The notes under the pieces are model-generated. The model made no database searches. It saw nothing but the letters and a program-made list of their open reading frames with translations, and was not told the DNA's origin. This document shows positions 34,106 to 46,144 of a stretch of DNA of 64,000 nt, in pieces. Positions within the stretch are counted from its first letter, which is position 1. Each line of letters begins with the position of its first letter. Origin of the DNA: Rugalucina vietnamica (lineage: Eukaryota > Mollusca > Bivalvia > Lucinida > Lucinidae); the NCBI GenBank assembly GCA_964017185.1, contig OZ024875.1, positions 48,377,986 to 48,441,985 on the forward strand. Direction: 5' to 3'. Made by a program: the position numbers and the translations under genes.

Positions 34106-36759
34106 TTGACAGTTAAGCTACAGAACGTAGCTCTATTACTGGAACAGAATAAAGAGAAGGTCATACAATCGACTGCTGATGACGTCCCTGATTTTATGAT
34201 TGGTACAATGTTTCCGACACGTGAAGTCATGTCTCTTAAACAGTGGCTTCTCTGGCTCCTAGTTCTTACAACAACAAGCTTAGCAATAATGTGCATTTGT
34301 ATGGTGATAACGGTGAGGTACAGGGCAACAAAGTAACATGTGAAATTCCATATCTTGACCCATGGGATGCATCGGTGAAGAAGTACCTACCGTCCAACGC
34401 ATATAATCGTACGTGCCCAAATGCACGGAGCCTCATGTATGTCAACGATAGTGGTTTTATCCATTATGATGCCCAAGCGATTGAATTCTATTCATTGTCA
34501 ATCAACTCTTTAAAATGCACGTGGAGACCGGTTATTCGTTCACTGGGCGACAAACAAGTGGCGTTCGGACCACAGAGGATGCTTAGCCCGCCAGAATTTG
34601 TTAAAAGCAACATGTTTAGAGTAACTTGCTCAGCTAAAAACAAAGTAGTGTACGATCTTTTGCATCTCAATCCATTCTGGATAAGAAATCAAACCAGAGA
34701 AAAAGAGATAGGAATCGAAGATGACGGTCATTATAGTGTACTTCTGATTGGTATTGACTCCGTATCAAGATCCCACGCACTGAGAAATCTTCCAAAATCT
34801 TACAATTATCTTACAGAAACACTTGGGGCTTTTGATTTCAAAGGATATATGAGGGTTGGTTCCAACTCTTTTCCTAACCTGATACCTCTTTTGACAAGGA
34901 AGAGGCATGCGGCATTTCCGTGGGTCAACAACAGACTTTCATACTGCGATTCTATGCCGCTGGTATGGAACGAACCCTCATTAAAACGGTACGCCACGAT
35001 TTACAGCGAAGATCGATCAGACATTTCGACATTTAACTTCGTAAAGCCCGGATTTTACCGATCTCCGACGGATTTCTACTACAGACCGTACAACATGGCG
35101 ATGAACTTGTTTACTCCAGTAATAATGGAGCCCATAAGCACTGAAGAGAAGAACTGTCCATTGGAGTGCCCATGCTACGCCAACAAAGACAATTTTACTT
35201 CACAAGTTGACCATTTCAAAGGATTTTTAAGCCGCTGTAAGGAAAGCTTAAGTATTCTTTTATTTGGAACAGTGCTGTACACGAATCTTTCAGTTCATTG
35301 CGCTACTCTGATGACACTTTACTAGATTTGTTAAAATGGATGCATGTGAAAGGGCACATGGATCGAGCAGTCGTAGCGGTTATAAGCGATCATGGTCTTA
35401 GATTAGGCGACTTCACTGCTACCCATATAGGGCGGCTTGAAAAGAACTTCCCATTTCTCAGTTTGATTGTTCCGACGAAGCTAAAAACCAAATATCCATG
35501 GATAATGAGGAATCTTCTACTCAATTCAGAAAGAGTCACGACAGCTTTTGATGTTCACCGTACTATAATTGATATAATTGATAAAGCTAATGGGACGTTT
35601 GAAGAAATATCTCCCCCAGTAGCAAAGACTCAGAGCTAGGAACATTTTCTCATTAATTCCAATGTCGCGCACCTGTGAGGATGCAGGAATTCCACTAAAT
35701 TTCTGTACCTGTGGGCAAAATTACAGTATTTTACAATACAGTGATACGCTAGTCAAGTCTCTTGGAACATTTGCTGTAAATCAACTAAACCTTGCTCTTG
35801 CTAATGTATCCAATATCTGCAGACCTCTGGCATTGCTTAACGTTACAGAAGCAAAAGTAAAATACACGTGTTCAAATTTACCAAGCAAGAGGCGCGAATG
35901 GAATTTAGGCTTTTTAAATGCGTTACTGGAGTTTTCTCTAGGATATGACGCGGATGACTGTGTTCAAGGCGGGAGATATGAATTGTTATTCCACACTTTA
36001 CCTGGAAATGGTTTATTGTCTACGCGCCAGCGCGTAGACTACTCTAAGGTTTGAGATTGACCTACTTACAAGACAACGCATACACCTCTCTACAACTGCA
36101 ACTGCACGTTTGAGTCTAGTGGCTTGACCATCGTGTTAGTAGGATTCCGGGTCGTTTCGCTAAGGAACGTGTAAACACCCAAAACACCCATGCAAACCTC
36201 CCTTTGGTTGGTAACATTTGTATCAATGGTGCTATATGTACCAAAATGGGGCAAATTGTTAAATTCGTGGAACTGGTGCATGATTGCATTCCATCTAAGC
36301 AACAACAGAATGAAATGAACCGACGGTATTGTGACGCTATATGGTCAGGTATGAAAGCTTTGACCGCCCAACCTGCCGTGTAGCCAATTACATTCTATCT
36401 AAGCCACAACGGAATGAAATGAACCGACAGTATTGTGACAGTCGATTGTCAGGTATGAATGCTTTGACCGCGCACCGTTTTATTTCTGTTCAGTCACATG
36501 AACCACGATGAAATGGGAGTACGGTCAGATTCTTTGACATTCTAGTTTATATATGCGAAGCGTAGACCAAGCTTTTTGTTAAAGCTTATACTTGTTCGAA
36601 GTAATGGTCGAATATAGTGATATAGCCATGCCCCCAGACATGTCCAAGATGTCACTGGTTGGAGACATAGCAAGGATTGATCGTTATGGAAACCAGTCAC
36701 ATTGTATAAAGATAAATGCTCTTCTTCGTCAGCACTGTTATTGTAAAGATTTACGATGA
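34106..36759 (+). pseudogene. DUF229 family protein, decayed paralogue
   Basis: The acceptor ttatttatttcag at 34105 opens an exon homologous throughout to the intact gene at 61550-63514. Four lesions break it. A one-base loss lies near 34290-34300, just after the membrane segment. A one-base loss sits in an A run near 35236-35245, before the metal-binding SDHG region. A two-base loss near 35630 runs into a TAG. About 576 bases are inserted at 36018-36593, near the C-terminus. The remaining frames still show recognisable family motifs (LIGIDSVSRSHALRNLP, AVISDHGLRLG, CVQGGRYELLFHTLPGNGL) and the matching last codons to the stop at 36757-36759. Many differences are conservative, so selection probably relaxed after a period of function. 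The 360-codon open stretch at 34243-35325 is only the middle piece. Confidence 0.9.
36018..36593. mobile_element. ~576-bp insertion in the DUF229 pseudogene
   Basis: It separates GGAAATGGTTTAT from gaagtaatggtcgaatat, which are adjacent in the intact paralogue. It begins with the hairpin GTCTACGCgccaGCGCGTAGAC, and GCGTAGAC recurs near its right end (36560-36567). Inside are two direct copies of a stretch of about 90 bases (near 36283-36368 and 36387-36475, with gaatgaaatgaaccgac). It is non-coding. TIRs are short and the target duplication is uncertain (TTATT/TTGTT). Confidence 0.7.
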
Positions 36760-37250
36760 TAACATGTTTTAACAGACCAAAAACAAGTACATTGTACTTC
36801 TTATCACTTGTGTTGTTCCATTTTACTGTTCAAACATTTGATTCATATGGCGGCATAAAAATTACACGAAAGTTAATGAAACATGGGACAAGTGCAATAA
36901 CTACACTAAACGCTATGACGGATGCATGCATATATGTGTTCATAAAACACATGCACATTGAGAATCAATTCTTTAAAACAAACGCTAATGTACATAAAAG
37001 TGATTTTTTCCCTTTATGTATAAATGCAATCAGGGTGTTTTTAAACTTGCAATCTGAGGCTGTTGTGTTTGCCTATAGGAAATTCGTCGAAATATAAAAA
37101 TGAAAACCATGGATATGTTTTTCTGATGCATTATGCGCGGGTATGTGGGTATAAAAATGAAAACCATGGACATGTTTTTCTGATGCATTATATAAGTAAC
37201 CAGATGTCTCTCCAAAGATGGAGATACTTGTAATTTTTGGCAGGTTGACT
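36760..37250 (+). repeat. 3' flank shared by the two DUF229 loci (copy 1)
   Basis: From aacatgttttaacagacc on, this matches 63517-64000 with small differences. It includes a tandem pair of a roughly 60-base unit (ataaaaatgaaaaccatgga ... ttctgatgcattat) at 37095-37192. It shows that the duplication extended past the coding exon. Confidence 0.85.
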
Positions 37251-37321
37251 ATAGTTATAACAGTTATCATAAGCTTGTCCATAGAAATGATATCATGACA
37301 GAAATGTCATTTTTCCAATGA

Positions 37322-39160
37322 ATAAAAATAAAACTGAGATCCTTTAAGAGCAGTGAGCATATAAATGAGAAAAGAGATAGGCCATACCGTGGTTTCGGCT
37401 ACTTAAGCCTCTTCAGTGACCCTTTAAATTTGGCAAAATGGAGCCAAAGAGAAATAATGTAATATCCTTCTTCTTTCTAAATCCAAAATTTCCAGCCTTT
37501 AACCATCTTTTGTGACTGTACAGCCCGGTTTGTGTCAGACCTGGTCGTGACCCAAATTGTTGGTTTTCTCACGCACAGGCACATATGTTATTTTCTTGCT
37601 CTCAGTTTGCGCGAACCAGGATCAACATCTACATCCTTTTGCGGAACATAAGTGGAATTTTACCGAATAAAAAGGTACCAGTAGGCAATGATCAGGAAAT
37701 GGCACAATCAGAAGGAATTTCCACTCCAAAAACCGAGGGGTGAGGAAAAAACTAAAATGACACTTAGGTACTTATACCAAGAAAACATATCGTAAGCTGA
37801 GTGAATAAAATATAATTGCTAGATCCTTCGGAAGCAGTAAAAATATTCAAAGAGAAAAAGTGGGCCATATTGTACAATTTCGAGTAATGAACCTTCATCA
37901 GTGACCCTTTACAAAACTGGCAGCGAAAGCCAGACATTCATGATCGCTGCAATTTCCAAAGTTTACACCAGTGTAGTCTAAATCAAAGACCAATATTCCC
38001 AAAGAGGCCAAAAATTCAAAATTCTGTTAAGATGGTGATTCTTAACGTACAATATATTTGAACGACTCCAAATATTTTCACTGATCTCAAAGTATCAAAA
38101 GAAAAATATAACCTGCACTATGGATGATGTACGGGGAGACTTTTTAGGGCCGCCACACGGCACAACACCAGCTGCAGTAATAGCAAATAAAATATAATTG
38201 TTAGATCCTTCGGAAGCAGTAAAAATATTCAAAGAGAAAAAGCGGGCCATATTGTACAATTTCGAGCAATGAACCTTCATCAGTGACCCTTTACAAAATT
38301 GGCAGCGAAAGCCAGACATTCATGATCGCTGCAATTTCCAAAGTTTACACCAGTATAGTCTAAATCAAAGACCAATGTTTCCAAAGAGGCCAAAAATTCA
38401 CAACTGAGCAGTTATTCCCCAATAGGCGAAAGTGAAAGTGCCAAATGATAATGATGGACAAGCCCATTCTTAGCGTATGGGTTACTGACTTACTCTGTCA
38501 CAATAATGATAATTGCTGCTTCCATGACAGAGAGTTCCTGACACTTAGTATTAAAGTGATCTTGTCGAACTGAGTGAGTTTATAACCCATTAGTGACGAA
38601 TGGACTTTCATACTGTTATCATTTTACGGCGAATCAGGAGTGATTTTCATTTTTAAAGATAAAACTGAGATCCTTTAATAGCAGTGATCATGGTTTCGGC
38701 TACTTAAGCCTCTTCAGTGACCCTTTAGATTTGACGAAATGGAGCCAAAGGTAAACACTGGAATTTTGCAACTTTTAACAGGATAGTCGATGCAAAGATG
38801 CAAAGACTAGAACCCAAACAGTGCCAAATATATCTATATATAAAAAAAAAAAAAAAAAAAAAAACGTTGGTTAGAAGATGAATCAAAACCGATAATGAAT
38901 TTCTATTTTTCAGAATACCTTCGCTGATCTCAAAGGACCAAAAGGAAAATATAATCTGCACTATGGATGGTGTACGGGGAGACTTTTTAAGGCCACCACA
39001 TGATACAACACCAGCTGCGTGCAATAATGCAGATTAAAATAAAACTGAGATCATCTAAGAGCAGTGAGCATTTTAATGAGAGAAGGGATAAGCCATGCAA
39101 TGGTTTCGGCTTCTTAAGCATCTTCAGTGACCCTTCAGATTTGGCGAAATGGAGCCAATT
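37322..39160. repeat. Cluster of dispersed repeats (ACTGAGATCC-TTTAA... family)
   Basis: Several copies of aataaaactgagatccttta followed by cctcttcagtgaccctttaa begin near 37326, 38657 and 39033. An R380 fragment lies at 37671-37802. Two copies of a 270-base stretch (tgctagatccttcggaagc) lie near 37816-37995 and 38198-38400. A poly(A) run (38830-38854) is also present. The same family recurs in reverse near 40855-40900, 44520-44615, 51062-51160 and 53520-53615, and forward at 53617. No gene is supported here. Confidence 0.7.
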
Positions 39161-39832
39161 TCTCTAAACAAACAAAAAAGCCCCAGATGGGACGACGCGT
39201 TTGCCTATGATTTAAAAATAATGGACAACGTGTTGGTGATCATATTATATGGTTAAAATATTAATTTTGATTCGTTCGAAATCATTTGCATATCCGTGTC
39301 ACTCCTATTTACGATTTTGGAAAATTGTCAGTTTAAATAATAGTAAAAACACTTTGACCGTGCTGGTTTACCTTTGACATAGATTTGCATTTGTTGACCA
39401 AACTGCATCAAATGTGTGTGTTTTTCAAGAATGAGATTCTATTATGGTAAATAAGACATAACCATGTACTTCACATGACACTGGAAAAATGTCAAAAGCA
39501 AGCAGGTGCCCTTTTTCTTTTGTATACAAAACTTAATCACGTAAGGCTTACGGGCACGGTCATTTTTGAAGCGTTTTACTATGCACTTCCTTTTGTATTT
39601 AACTATATTTAGATGTTGTTTACTCATTTAACGCTATGCTATGCCCATTCGTGCGCAAATAGTATATAAATGAATTTTAGAACACCGTCCTTTAAAATTC
39701 CACGAAACGTTTTCAAAAACGTTGAAAAGCGTTAGTTTAACAGTGCATACAAAATAAATGGAAATACTTTTAATCTCTACAGTGCTGTGCATTTTGTTTC
39801 GACTTAGTAAGTAGAACCCGAAGTTCTGTCAT

Positions 39833-39953
39833 GCGCGGATCCAGAAAATTTTCTCAAATTTCCAGAAGGGTTCTGACGGAAAATTTCAACATGGCAAAAA
39901 CTAATAATTCCAGGGGGGTCCGGACCCCCTGTCCCCCCTCTAGATCCGCCCAT
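39833..39953 (-). repeat. GC-rich dispersed repeat (GGATC...GGGGGTCCGGACCCCC)
   Basis: Begins gcgcggatccagaaaatttt and ends ctctagatccgccc, with the palindromic core GGGGGTCCGGACCCCC at 39914-39929. The end motifs are inverted (GCGGATCC, GGATCCGC-like), which suggests a short DNA-element remnant. Confidence 0.5.
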
Positions 39954-40085
39954 GTCTGTGATAAAGGTAGGGCTAGTTCATTCTGTACGAATGCACGATG
40001 TTGTTCCCGGTGAAAATAAGAAGAAAAAAAAATGGCATCATTGTCTCTTGTTAATAAAATTAAAAACAAAATATGTAGCTATACG

Positions 40086-40088
<3 letters not shown>

Positions 40089-40130
<42 letters not shown>

Positions 40131-40132
40131 TC
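40089..40132. repeat. (ATT)n microsatellite
   Basis: About fourteen ATT units abut the 5' end of the SINE. A second (ATT)n tract at 40293-40314 follows its tail. Confidence 0.9.
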
Positions 40133-40292
40133 GAAGCTTCCGTGGCACAGTGGTTAAGCCACTTGCCTTGTAAACCAGGGGTCGCAGGTTCGATCCCGGG
40201 CTTCTCCAGTCCTTCGGATCAGTCCGAGGTCCCGTCTCCATATGACCTTAACTGTTGGTGGTACGTTAAACCCCAATCAATCAATCAATCAA
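40133..40292 (+). mobile_element. tRNA-derived SINE (tRNA-Thr-like head)
   Basis: The head (40133-40208) keeps box A (GTGGCACAGTGGTTAAGCC) and box B (GGTTCGATCCC). It has a seven-pair acceptor stem GAAGCTT:GGGCTTC with two G-U pairs, and an anticodon loop CTTGTAA giving TGT (Thr). Anticodon and T stems each carry mismatches, so it is not a functional tRNA. The body (ccttcggatcagtccgaggt ... ctgttggtggtacgttaaac) and an (ATCA)n tail are typical of bivalve SINEs. Transcription would be by RNA polymerase III from the internal boxes. Confidence 0.85.
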
Positions 40293-40314
40293 TTATTATT
40301 ATTATTATTATTAT

Positions 40315-41732
40315 TTTCTGCAACTAATTTATGACATTTATCTTATTTTATTTATTCAACATGGTCTTATTTGCTACATTTTGAGCGACATGGTCATAAA
40401 TTTGGCACTATGTTGACAATTGTCTATGGAGTTTAACAGAGTATAGTTTTCAGCAAAGCAGTTCGCTGGGATTCTTTCTGATTATTGTCATGTTTTATTT
40501 TCGGAGAAATTTAACTTTTCTTCCACCAGTAAGGTATATTGCTATAATGAATCACTTAGATTCATATATGGCCACTGCTTATTTGTGCCAAAGTCTATTT
40601 ACTTTTACATTAAAGTTATGTTTGTCATGGTTAACTTTTTAAGGCAAAGCCTGCTGACTGTGCTCTTAAACAGTAGTGTATATAATGTTTTGTGATGACT
40701 TAAACGACTTGAATAATTACATCCGGGTTCTGTACATGTGTGTCTATCAGTGTATTCAAGACTATTTTGTGAACATTTTGTAAGCTTGTCTTAAACCCCT
40801 GTCCATCCAAAAGTTGTGCGGTTATATTAAACCGCGGTATGACCCATCCTCTTTCTCATTAATGTGTTTACTGCTCTTAAAGGATCTCAGTTTTAATTTT
40901 ATTTACCAGTGGTGGTTTGTTCTAAGAAGTGTCGTTATGTAATTCCCGTTTGAACCGATTTACGGACTTTACAGGTTGAATGAACTTAGCGCACTTAATA
41001 CATTGTACCAACTCATTGCTTAAGTCTGTTCAACTTTTCTTTCATTACTATGAAAAATCTCTACATGCTGAAGATTTTGGACGTATTAGAATTAATTTGT
41101 TCCTTTAACTCGCTTTAGCAGTCACACATTTGAGCATGATTGAGGCTTGTGTCGGACGTATAAAAAACTCAAAGTTTTGGGGTACGTTTGTGTTACGTCC
41201 CAGATACGCTAAGCACACGCTACAGGCGCGCATCAAACGTTAAACGCGCGTCTCATACACGCTTGGAGCACGTTACAGCAGCAATATTGCTTAAAATGGG
41301 AACGCGCATGTCGAATACACAGGCATGCCTAAAAAGTGCGCCAAACACATTCAAAGCATAATCCGAACGCTCCTGTAACACGCGCGGAAGTTATTCGAAA
41401 CATATAAGACACACGCCCGATACCCGGCGATCTTCTAGACATTTTAAGTATGTTTTTAAAAAAAGAAATTGAGCCCAAATGCACACGAAAGGCGCATCGA
41501 CTTTTAGCGACGTACAGCGACGCACACCGGACGTACACCAAGCGTACCAAGTGCGTTTTAAACGTGCCTCTGGCGTATGAGGAATTTTGCAATTTTTTCA
41601 ACACGACCGGCGCTTTTCGCTTATACGCTAATGTGTGACTGTTATGTTTATGGTCACGAATTCTGAAACAAAACTGATATGATAAAACAGCGCACGTTAT
41701 AATTTTCAATAATATTCTGTATATTTTCTCAG
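40315..41732. other. Gene-free stretch with a CpG-rich island at 41160-41640
   Basis: 40315-41150 is AT-rich and empty apart from one dispersed-repeat end near 40855-40900. 41160-41640 changes abruptly to many CG dinucleotides, with tacgct, gtacgt and acgcg motifs on both strands. It may be the remnant of a subrepeat-rich element. The 141-codon minus-strand ORF crossing it runs antisense through a real exon and is not supported. Confidence 0.5.
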
Positions 41733-41933
41733 GTGAGGGAACCACTACGTGCACTCACGATATACCACATGGTGAGATTACGTGGTGGTGTGGCGTACAT
41801 GAAAGTTGTCCCTACTCATGTGATGAGGGGTACCAGCACCATGAGGAGGTATCCTGGGTGAGATGTAACAGCGAGGGGAAGTGGGTAGACCGTTGGTACT
41901 CTGACGGTGTAACTGAAGATCAACTGTGTACAC
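41733..41933 (+). CDS. Sushi exon A1
   Basis: Acceptor attttctcag, donor ACAC|GTAAGG; 67 codons, phase 1-1. Unlike A2 and A3 it has only a five-residue lead (GEGTT) before the first Cys, so it lacks the Thr/Ser-rich linker. Core: THDIPHGEITWWCGVHESC, then PYSCDEGY. All six Cys are present. Confidence 0.85.
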
Positions 41934-42181
41934 GTAAGGCTGCAATCTAGAAGCCATACTGTATAGATATATGTTGTATTCTGCAAAAATGAAATATAAC
42001 TTTGAGTACTACCTGAAAATACAAATGTTGTCCTACTCAACTGGGCTCTGAATAAAATAACCAAAAATTAATAACATTCGTCATTTCAGTCATAATATCA
42101 TTTGTAGAGACATGCTTATGGTAACTGTAATCAATCTCCCAAAACATTACACGTATCTCCATCTTTTGGGAAGCTGCGTTT

Positions 42182-42208
42182 CTGGACTAGATGAACAATC
42201 TGCTTGCG

Positions 42209-42263
<55 letters not shown>

Positions 42264-42329
42264 CAATAACAACAACAACAACAACATCATTTGGGAAGCT
42301 GCGTTTCTGGACTAGGTGAACAATCTGCT

Positions 42330-42388
<59 letters not shown>

Positions 42389-42414
42389 CAATAACAACAA
42401 CAACAACAACAACA
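42182..42414. repeat. Duplicated (CA)n-(AAC)n microsatellite block
   Basis: Two consecutive copies of ggaagctgcgtttctggact + gaacaatctgcttgcgc + (CA)n + (AAC)n (42169-42287 and 42292-42414). Shorter remnants of the same flank lie in the corresponding introns at about 48190-48250 and 52585-52640, so the microsatellite arose before cassette duplication and later expanded here. Confidence 0.9.
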
Positions 42415-42619
42415 TCATCATCAACAACAACATTACTCGTTTATACAGTATACACACATCTTCTCATGGTTGTACGACAATCCGAAAACCTAACAATAGA
42501 AGATGCGAAGAGCAAAGTGGTTGGATACTGAAGTGTCGAATTAACTAATTGAAATCAATTGTGAATCTAACATATTTATTTTGATGCAAAGCTCAGAATA
42601 AATTAAGTTCTCTTTTCAG

Positions 42620-42796
42620 CTAAATCGTGCTCAAGTACCATTCCAAACGGCAAACTATCGCACGGTTGTTCTGCCATCGTGGGTACCAGCTGTGGTTATG
42701 TTTGCAATGGCGGCTTCCGATCAAAAGCTGGGGTAGACACAATCGCATGTCAAACATCTAAAAATTGGAGCGTTCACCCACATTCACTCTGTTCAA
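42620..42796 (+). CDS. Sushi exon B1
   Basis: Acceptor tcttttcag, donor TCAA|GTGAGT; 59 codons. Six Cys (SCSSTIPNGKL, HGC, TSCGYVCNGGF, IACQTSKNWS, HSLCS). NWS is a possible N-glycosylation site. It differs from B2/B3 by several substitutions, for example HGC for SVC and VHPHS for VDPHL. Confidence 0.85.
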
Positions 42797-43097
42797 GTGA
42801 GTACATACATTTATCAGTGAAACTTGTTAACACAAAATGTTACTTCTGAAAGAAATCAATTACATGAATTATTAAGATGCATTTCAGATCTTAACATGGT
42901 ATTCTTTCGTTTCTCTGGGCCAAATTTCTACTTAAGGTCAGGAAGGATAAATGCTTACGAACAATGGTTGCATTTATCCAGTAATTCGTAAATTTGGACT
43001 GTTCAAAGATCGCATGACAAACCCGGGACGTCTGTCTCGAGGCCCTTACCCTTTTCCAAGGCTTTTCTCAAAACTGAAACTCCTTCAATGGTTTCAG

Positions 43098-43283
43098 ATA
43101 TCAACCAGTGCCCTTACGAGTTATCCAATGGTGATCTAGAGCTCTCGTGTAAAAGGAACCCGGGTGACACATGTAATTATGCATGTCATCTCGGTTACCT
43201 ACCCTCCAACAAGACGGAGCCAACAACGGTGACGTGCGGGAGCTCTCTGTCATGGAGCCGATCATTATCATCATTGTGTCAGA
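43098..43283 (+). CDS. Sushi exon C1
   Basis: Acceptor atggtttcag, donor CAGA|GTAAGT; 62 codons. Six Cys (NQCPYELSNGDLELSCKR, DTCNYACHLGY, VTCGSSLSWS, SSLCQ). NKT is a glycosylation site. It is almost identical to C2, and the flanking intron sequence is shared too. Confidence 0.88.
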
Positions 43284-43626
43284 GTAAGTTTACCTATATT
43301 CTACTCATGGGCTTGCCCATCATTATCATTTGGGTATGTCCATTTTCATTTTAGGTTAACTTCTGCTACTTATGTCCCACAAAAAGATGTCAAATCGTAG
43401 TGAAAAACGCACTCGCTTGTCCTCTCTGTTGCCCGGTTGAGCTTGAAAAGAACTTATAAAGCTGATTGAGCAGATCAATAGTATAACAAGACTTGTGTTT
43501 CAGCCAAAATTCAAAAGCAAGTTTGATTAAAGAAGTAAGGAGATTAACTACAGTGGAGGGAGCCACTCAGCAGATCTATTTAAAAGTTAGAAATATCAAC
43601 AATTTCCATAAGAAACAACTTCTACA

Positions 43627-43661
43627 CCCCCCCCCCCCCCCACACACACACACACAAACAT
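43627..43661. repeat. Poly(C)/(CA)n low-complexity tract
   Basis: A run of C followed by CACACA within the C1-D1 intron. It is absent from the same place in cassette 2. Confidence 0.85.
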
Positions 43662-43700
43662 ACACTAAAATGGGATAATCAGAGTATCCCAGCAAATAAA

Positions 43701-43732
<32 letters not shown>

Positions 43733-43771
43733 AACAGTTACCAACTTTATTGAAGATAAATTAATTTTCAG

Positions 43772-43960
43772 AGATAAAGTGTCCAGAGACCATACCGAAC
43801 GGCTTTATTCCATCCCGCTGTACCAGAGAGTTTAACAGCTATTGCTATGATTACCAATGTGATGTTGGTTACCAAAAACGACCCGGTGGACCCGGCCTTC
43901 GATGCAATACGTCTGGCGAATGGGACTGGGAGACTGCTGCTGCGAAGAATCTTTGTTCAA
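43772..43960 (+). CDS. Sushi exon D1
   Basis: Acceptor ttaattttcag, donor TCAA|GTAATT; 63 codons. Six Cys (IKCPETIPNGFIPSRCTR, SYCYDYQCDVGYQKRPGG, LRCNTSGEWDWE, KNLCS). NTS is a glycosylation site. It has the longest loop between the fourth and fifth Cys. Confidence 0.85.
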
Positions 43961-44191
43961 GTAATTATGGTTCTAGTTTTTGCATAAACATTTTGTATTC
44001 ATATATCATCGCAAGTCAAGTATAATTATATTTATACATGTATGTGGTGCTTGAAAATTTATATGCATGCAGATCTATTGATTAACGGAAAATGAAACTC
44101 TGATGTCTTACGATTATTTTTTGGATATTTTCTCTTATGATTTGATCTACAGATTTTCAAGAAAATACATAGATGTATATTCTACTTAAAG

Positions 44192-44371
44192 GGGAAGAGG
44201 ATCTGTGTCCTTCCAAGATCAAGAATGGTCACATGATTTGGCACTGCAGCCGTCAAGCGGGCGACACTTGCACATACGACTGTGATACTGGATGTACCGA
44301 GTCATCTACTACTTGGCTCAGGTGCCAAGACGACGCTACCTGGAATGTCAATACTGACAGCCTATGTCAAT
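44192..44371 (+). CDS. Sushi exon E1
   Basis: Donor CAAT|GTAAAG; 60 codons. The acceptor is ctacttaaag, with A where E2 and E3 have C (cttacag, ttcgcag), so splicing here may be weaker. Seven Cys: the usual GY after the fourth Cys is GC (DCDTGCTESS) in all three E exons, leaving one unpaired Cys available for an inter-domain bridge. Confidence 0.82.
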
Positions 44372-45175
44372 GTAAAGAGATTATATTTTTTGGCCATTAG
44401 AGACCAGTGAAGAAATTCTGAGAAATCTAAAATTTATTATCGGTTAAGATTCATTTTCTAATCAAGGTTTATTATAATTGTCGCTAGTCTTTGTATCTAC
44501 TTGCCAAAATCTAAAGGTCCACCGAGGAAGCTTAAGAAGCTGAAATCGCGGTATAACACGACCCCTTCCCCATAAATATGTTCACTGCTCAAACAGGATC
44601 TCAGTTTTAATTTTATCCGTAAATACTGATTTAGATGCTTTATTATTCGGAAATCTGCAAGGGCCACCAAACCCAAACCCACGAAAATCGCCAATATTAA
44701 AATTTAATAAAACTTGAATAAGGACACGTTTACATTTAATTAGATTGAACCATATTTTGCTATATCAAAATTATGCGGTGGTCTTCGGCATACTAAGTCA
44801 TTAACCATATCACCTCCAGTAAAACTACGATTACTTTAACGTGGAGTTCAGAAGATCACATACCCAAAAAATCTCATCATCAAATATTGGCCTTATCGAA
44901 CTAGGTGATTAGTGACAGTCGCATCTAGACAGGTAAAGTCATCTTCGTAAATTTCCGTGATTTTCCGATAGTGTACCTGGCGGTCAGACCACCTGTGGTC
45001 GATAAAGGGCCCGAGGCTAATCATTATTTGCAAGGAGATTAAAATTTTACCTATAGATTTTTTTGATAGTTCAGACTACAAATAGCAAATGAAGACAAGA
45101 ACGTGTATTTGTTAAGTTCAACTGAGCCGCGACACGAAAGACTTTGTAACAGTGACAACTGTACATTTGAGCATT

Positions 45176-45441
45176 GAATTTTATAAAACATTTCCATGTA
45201 AAATATACCCCCTTAAACCCCACGTTTATATAGAAATAACCGGGGTATGCATGGACACACCTATTTTCCTATTTTTCATCTAAAACAAAACATTGTGGGT
45301 ACCCGTTAGAACCGCCTCGGCGAGGCGGTCCTAACGTGTACCCACAATTTATATGATGAGCGAAAATATTTAAAAAAAATCCAATGAAATTTTATTTTTC
45401 TTAAAAATCTCTACATATAGTATGGGCAAGGTTTCGCAATG
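45176..45441 (-). mobile_element. P-MITE copy, reverse orientation
   Basis: It runs from a degenerate right end (ttataaaacatttccatgta) to tatgggcaaggtttcgcaatg. The central palindrome GTTAGAACCGCCTCGGCGAG with GCGGTCCTAAC is intact. Confidence 0.85.
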
Positions 45442-45884
45442 GTATATATTTTTGAATTAAAGCGCCAATAACTGCGCAAGCAAATGGACAAATACAAAAT
45501 GCACTTTCGCGAACAGCCTTTCACTCCGGAGTTGGTTTGTGTCTGGCTTGTGTGTTTTGATAAAAGTTGTGATTTATTGCCACAGGACGCGTGTCACAGC
45601 TGTCTTATGAAAACACTGCGATTAAAACTTGTCGGGGATTAAAGCGGTGACATATGAAACCCTGCTTATGACTATATTATAATGACACAGATGTTCTGCG
45701 CTACCACAGACTGATCCATTCTATGTATTTTGCTGATATAGATAGCAGTCGAATCATGCAAGTTCGAAATTGAAGTTCAGAATCTGTTTAATTTCACTCA
45801 TTTAGCTTATTTCTGTTCTTATGGACCGATCAGTGTATTAAATGAAAATGATTCAATTACTCTGTCAATGTTCACGCATTTTAT

Positions 45885-45909
45885 TTATTTATTATTTATT
45901 CATTTATTT

Positions 45910-45950
<41 letters not shown>

Positions 45951-45974
45951 TTTATTTATTTATTTATTTATTTA
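45885..45974. repeat. (ATTT)n microsatellite
   Basis: An imperfect array of TTTA units in the intron. Confidence 0.95.
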
Positions 45975-46099
45975 ATATGCGAAACAAATGATGAAGATGC
46001 AAAGTAACTGCGTGCCTGTGCAGCCTGGTTTGTGTTCAACTTGTCGGAAACCATATGATCGGTTTCACGTTACAAATAATTATTTATTTAAATATTTAT

Positions 46100-46103
<4 letters not shown>

Positions 46104-46142
<39 letters not shown>
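46104..46142. repeat. (GA)n microsatellite
   Basis: About nineteen GA units; they give the repeated Glu-Arg in an unsupported ORF here. Confidence 0.95.

Positions 46143-46144
<2 letters not shown>

Noticed and set aside
34243..35325. Complete 360-codon DUF229 gene
   Set aside because: It is the middle piece of a pseudogene. Its first 30 or so residues are out of frame with the membrane anchor, and it ends at a frameshift.
40133..40208. Functional tRNA-Thr(TGT) gene
   Set aside because: Anticodon and T stems have several mismatches, and the sequence continues into a SINE body with a short-repeat tail.
41329..41754. 141-codon minus-strand ORF
   Set aside because: It runs antisense into sushi exon A1 and through the CpG-rich stretch; no recognisable domain.
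42187..42548. His/Thr or Val/Cys repeat ORFs
   Set aside because: Translations of (CA)n and (AAC)n microsatellites in an intron.
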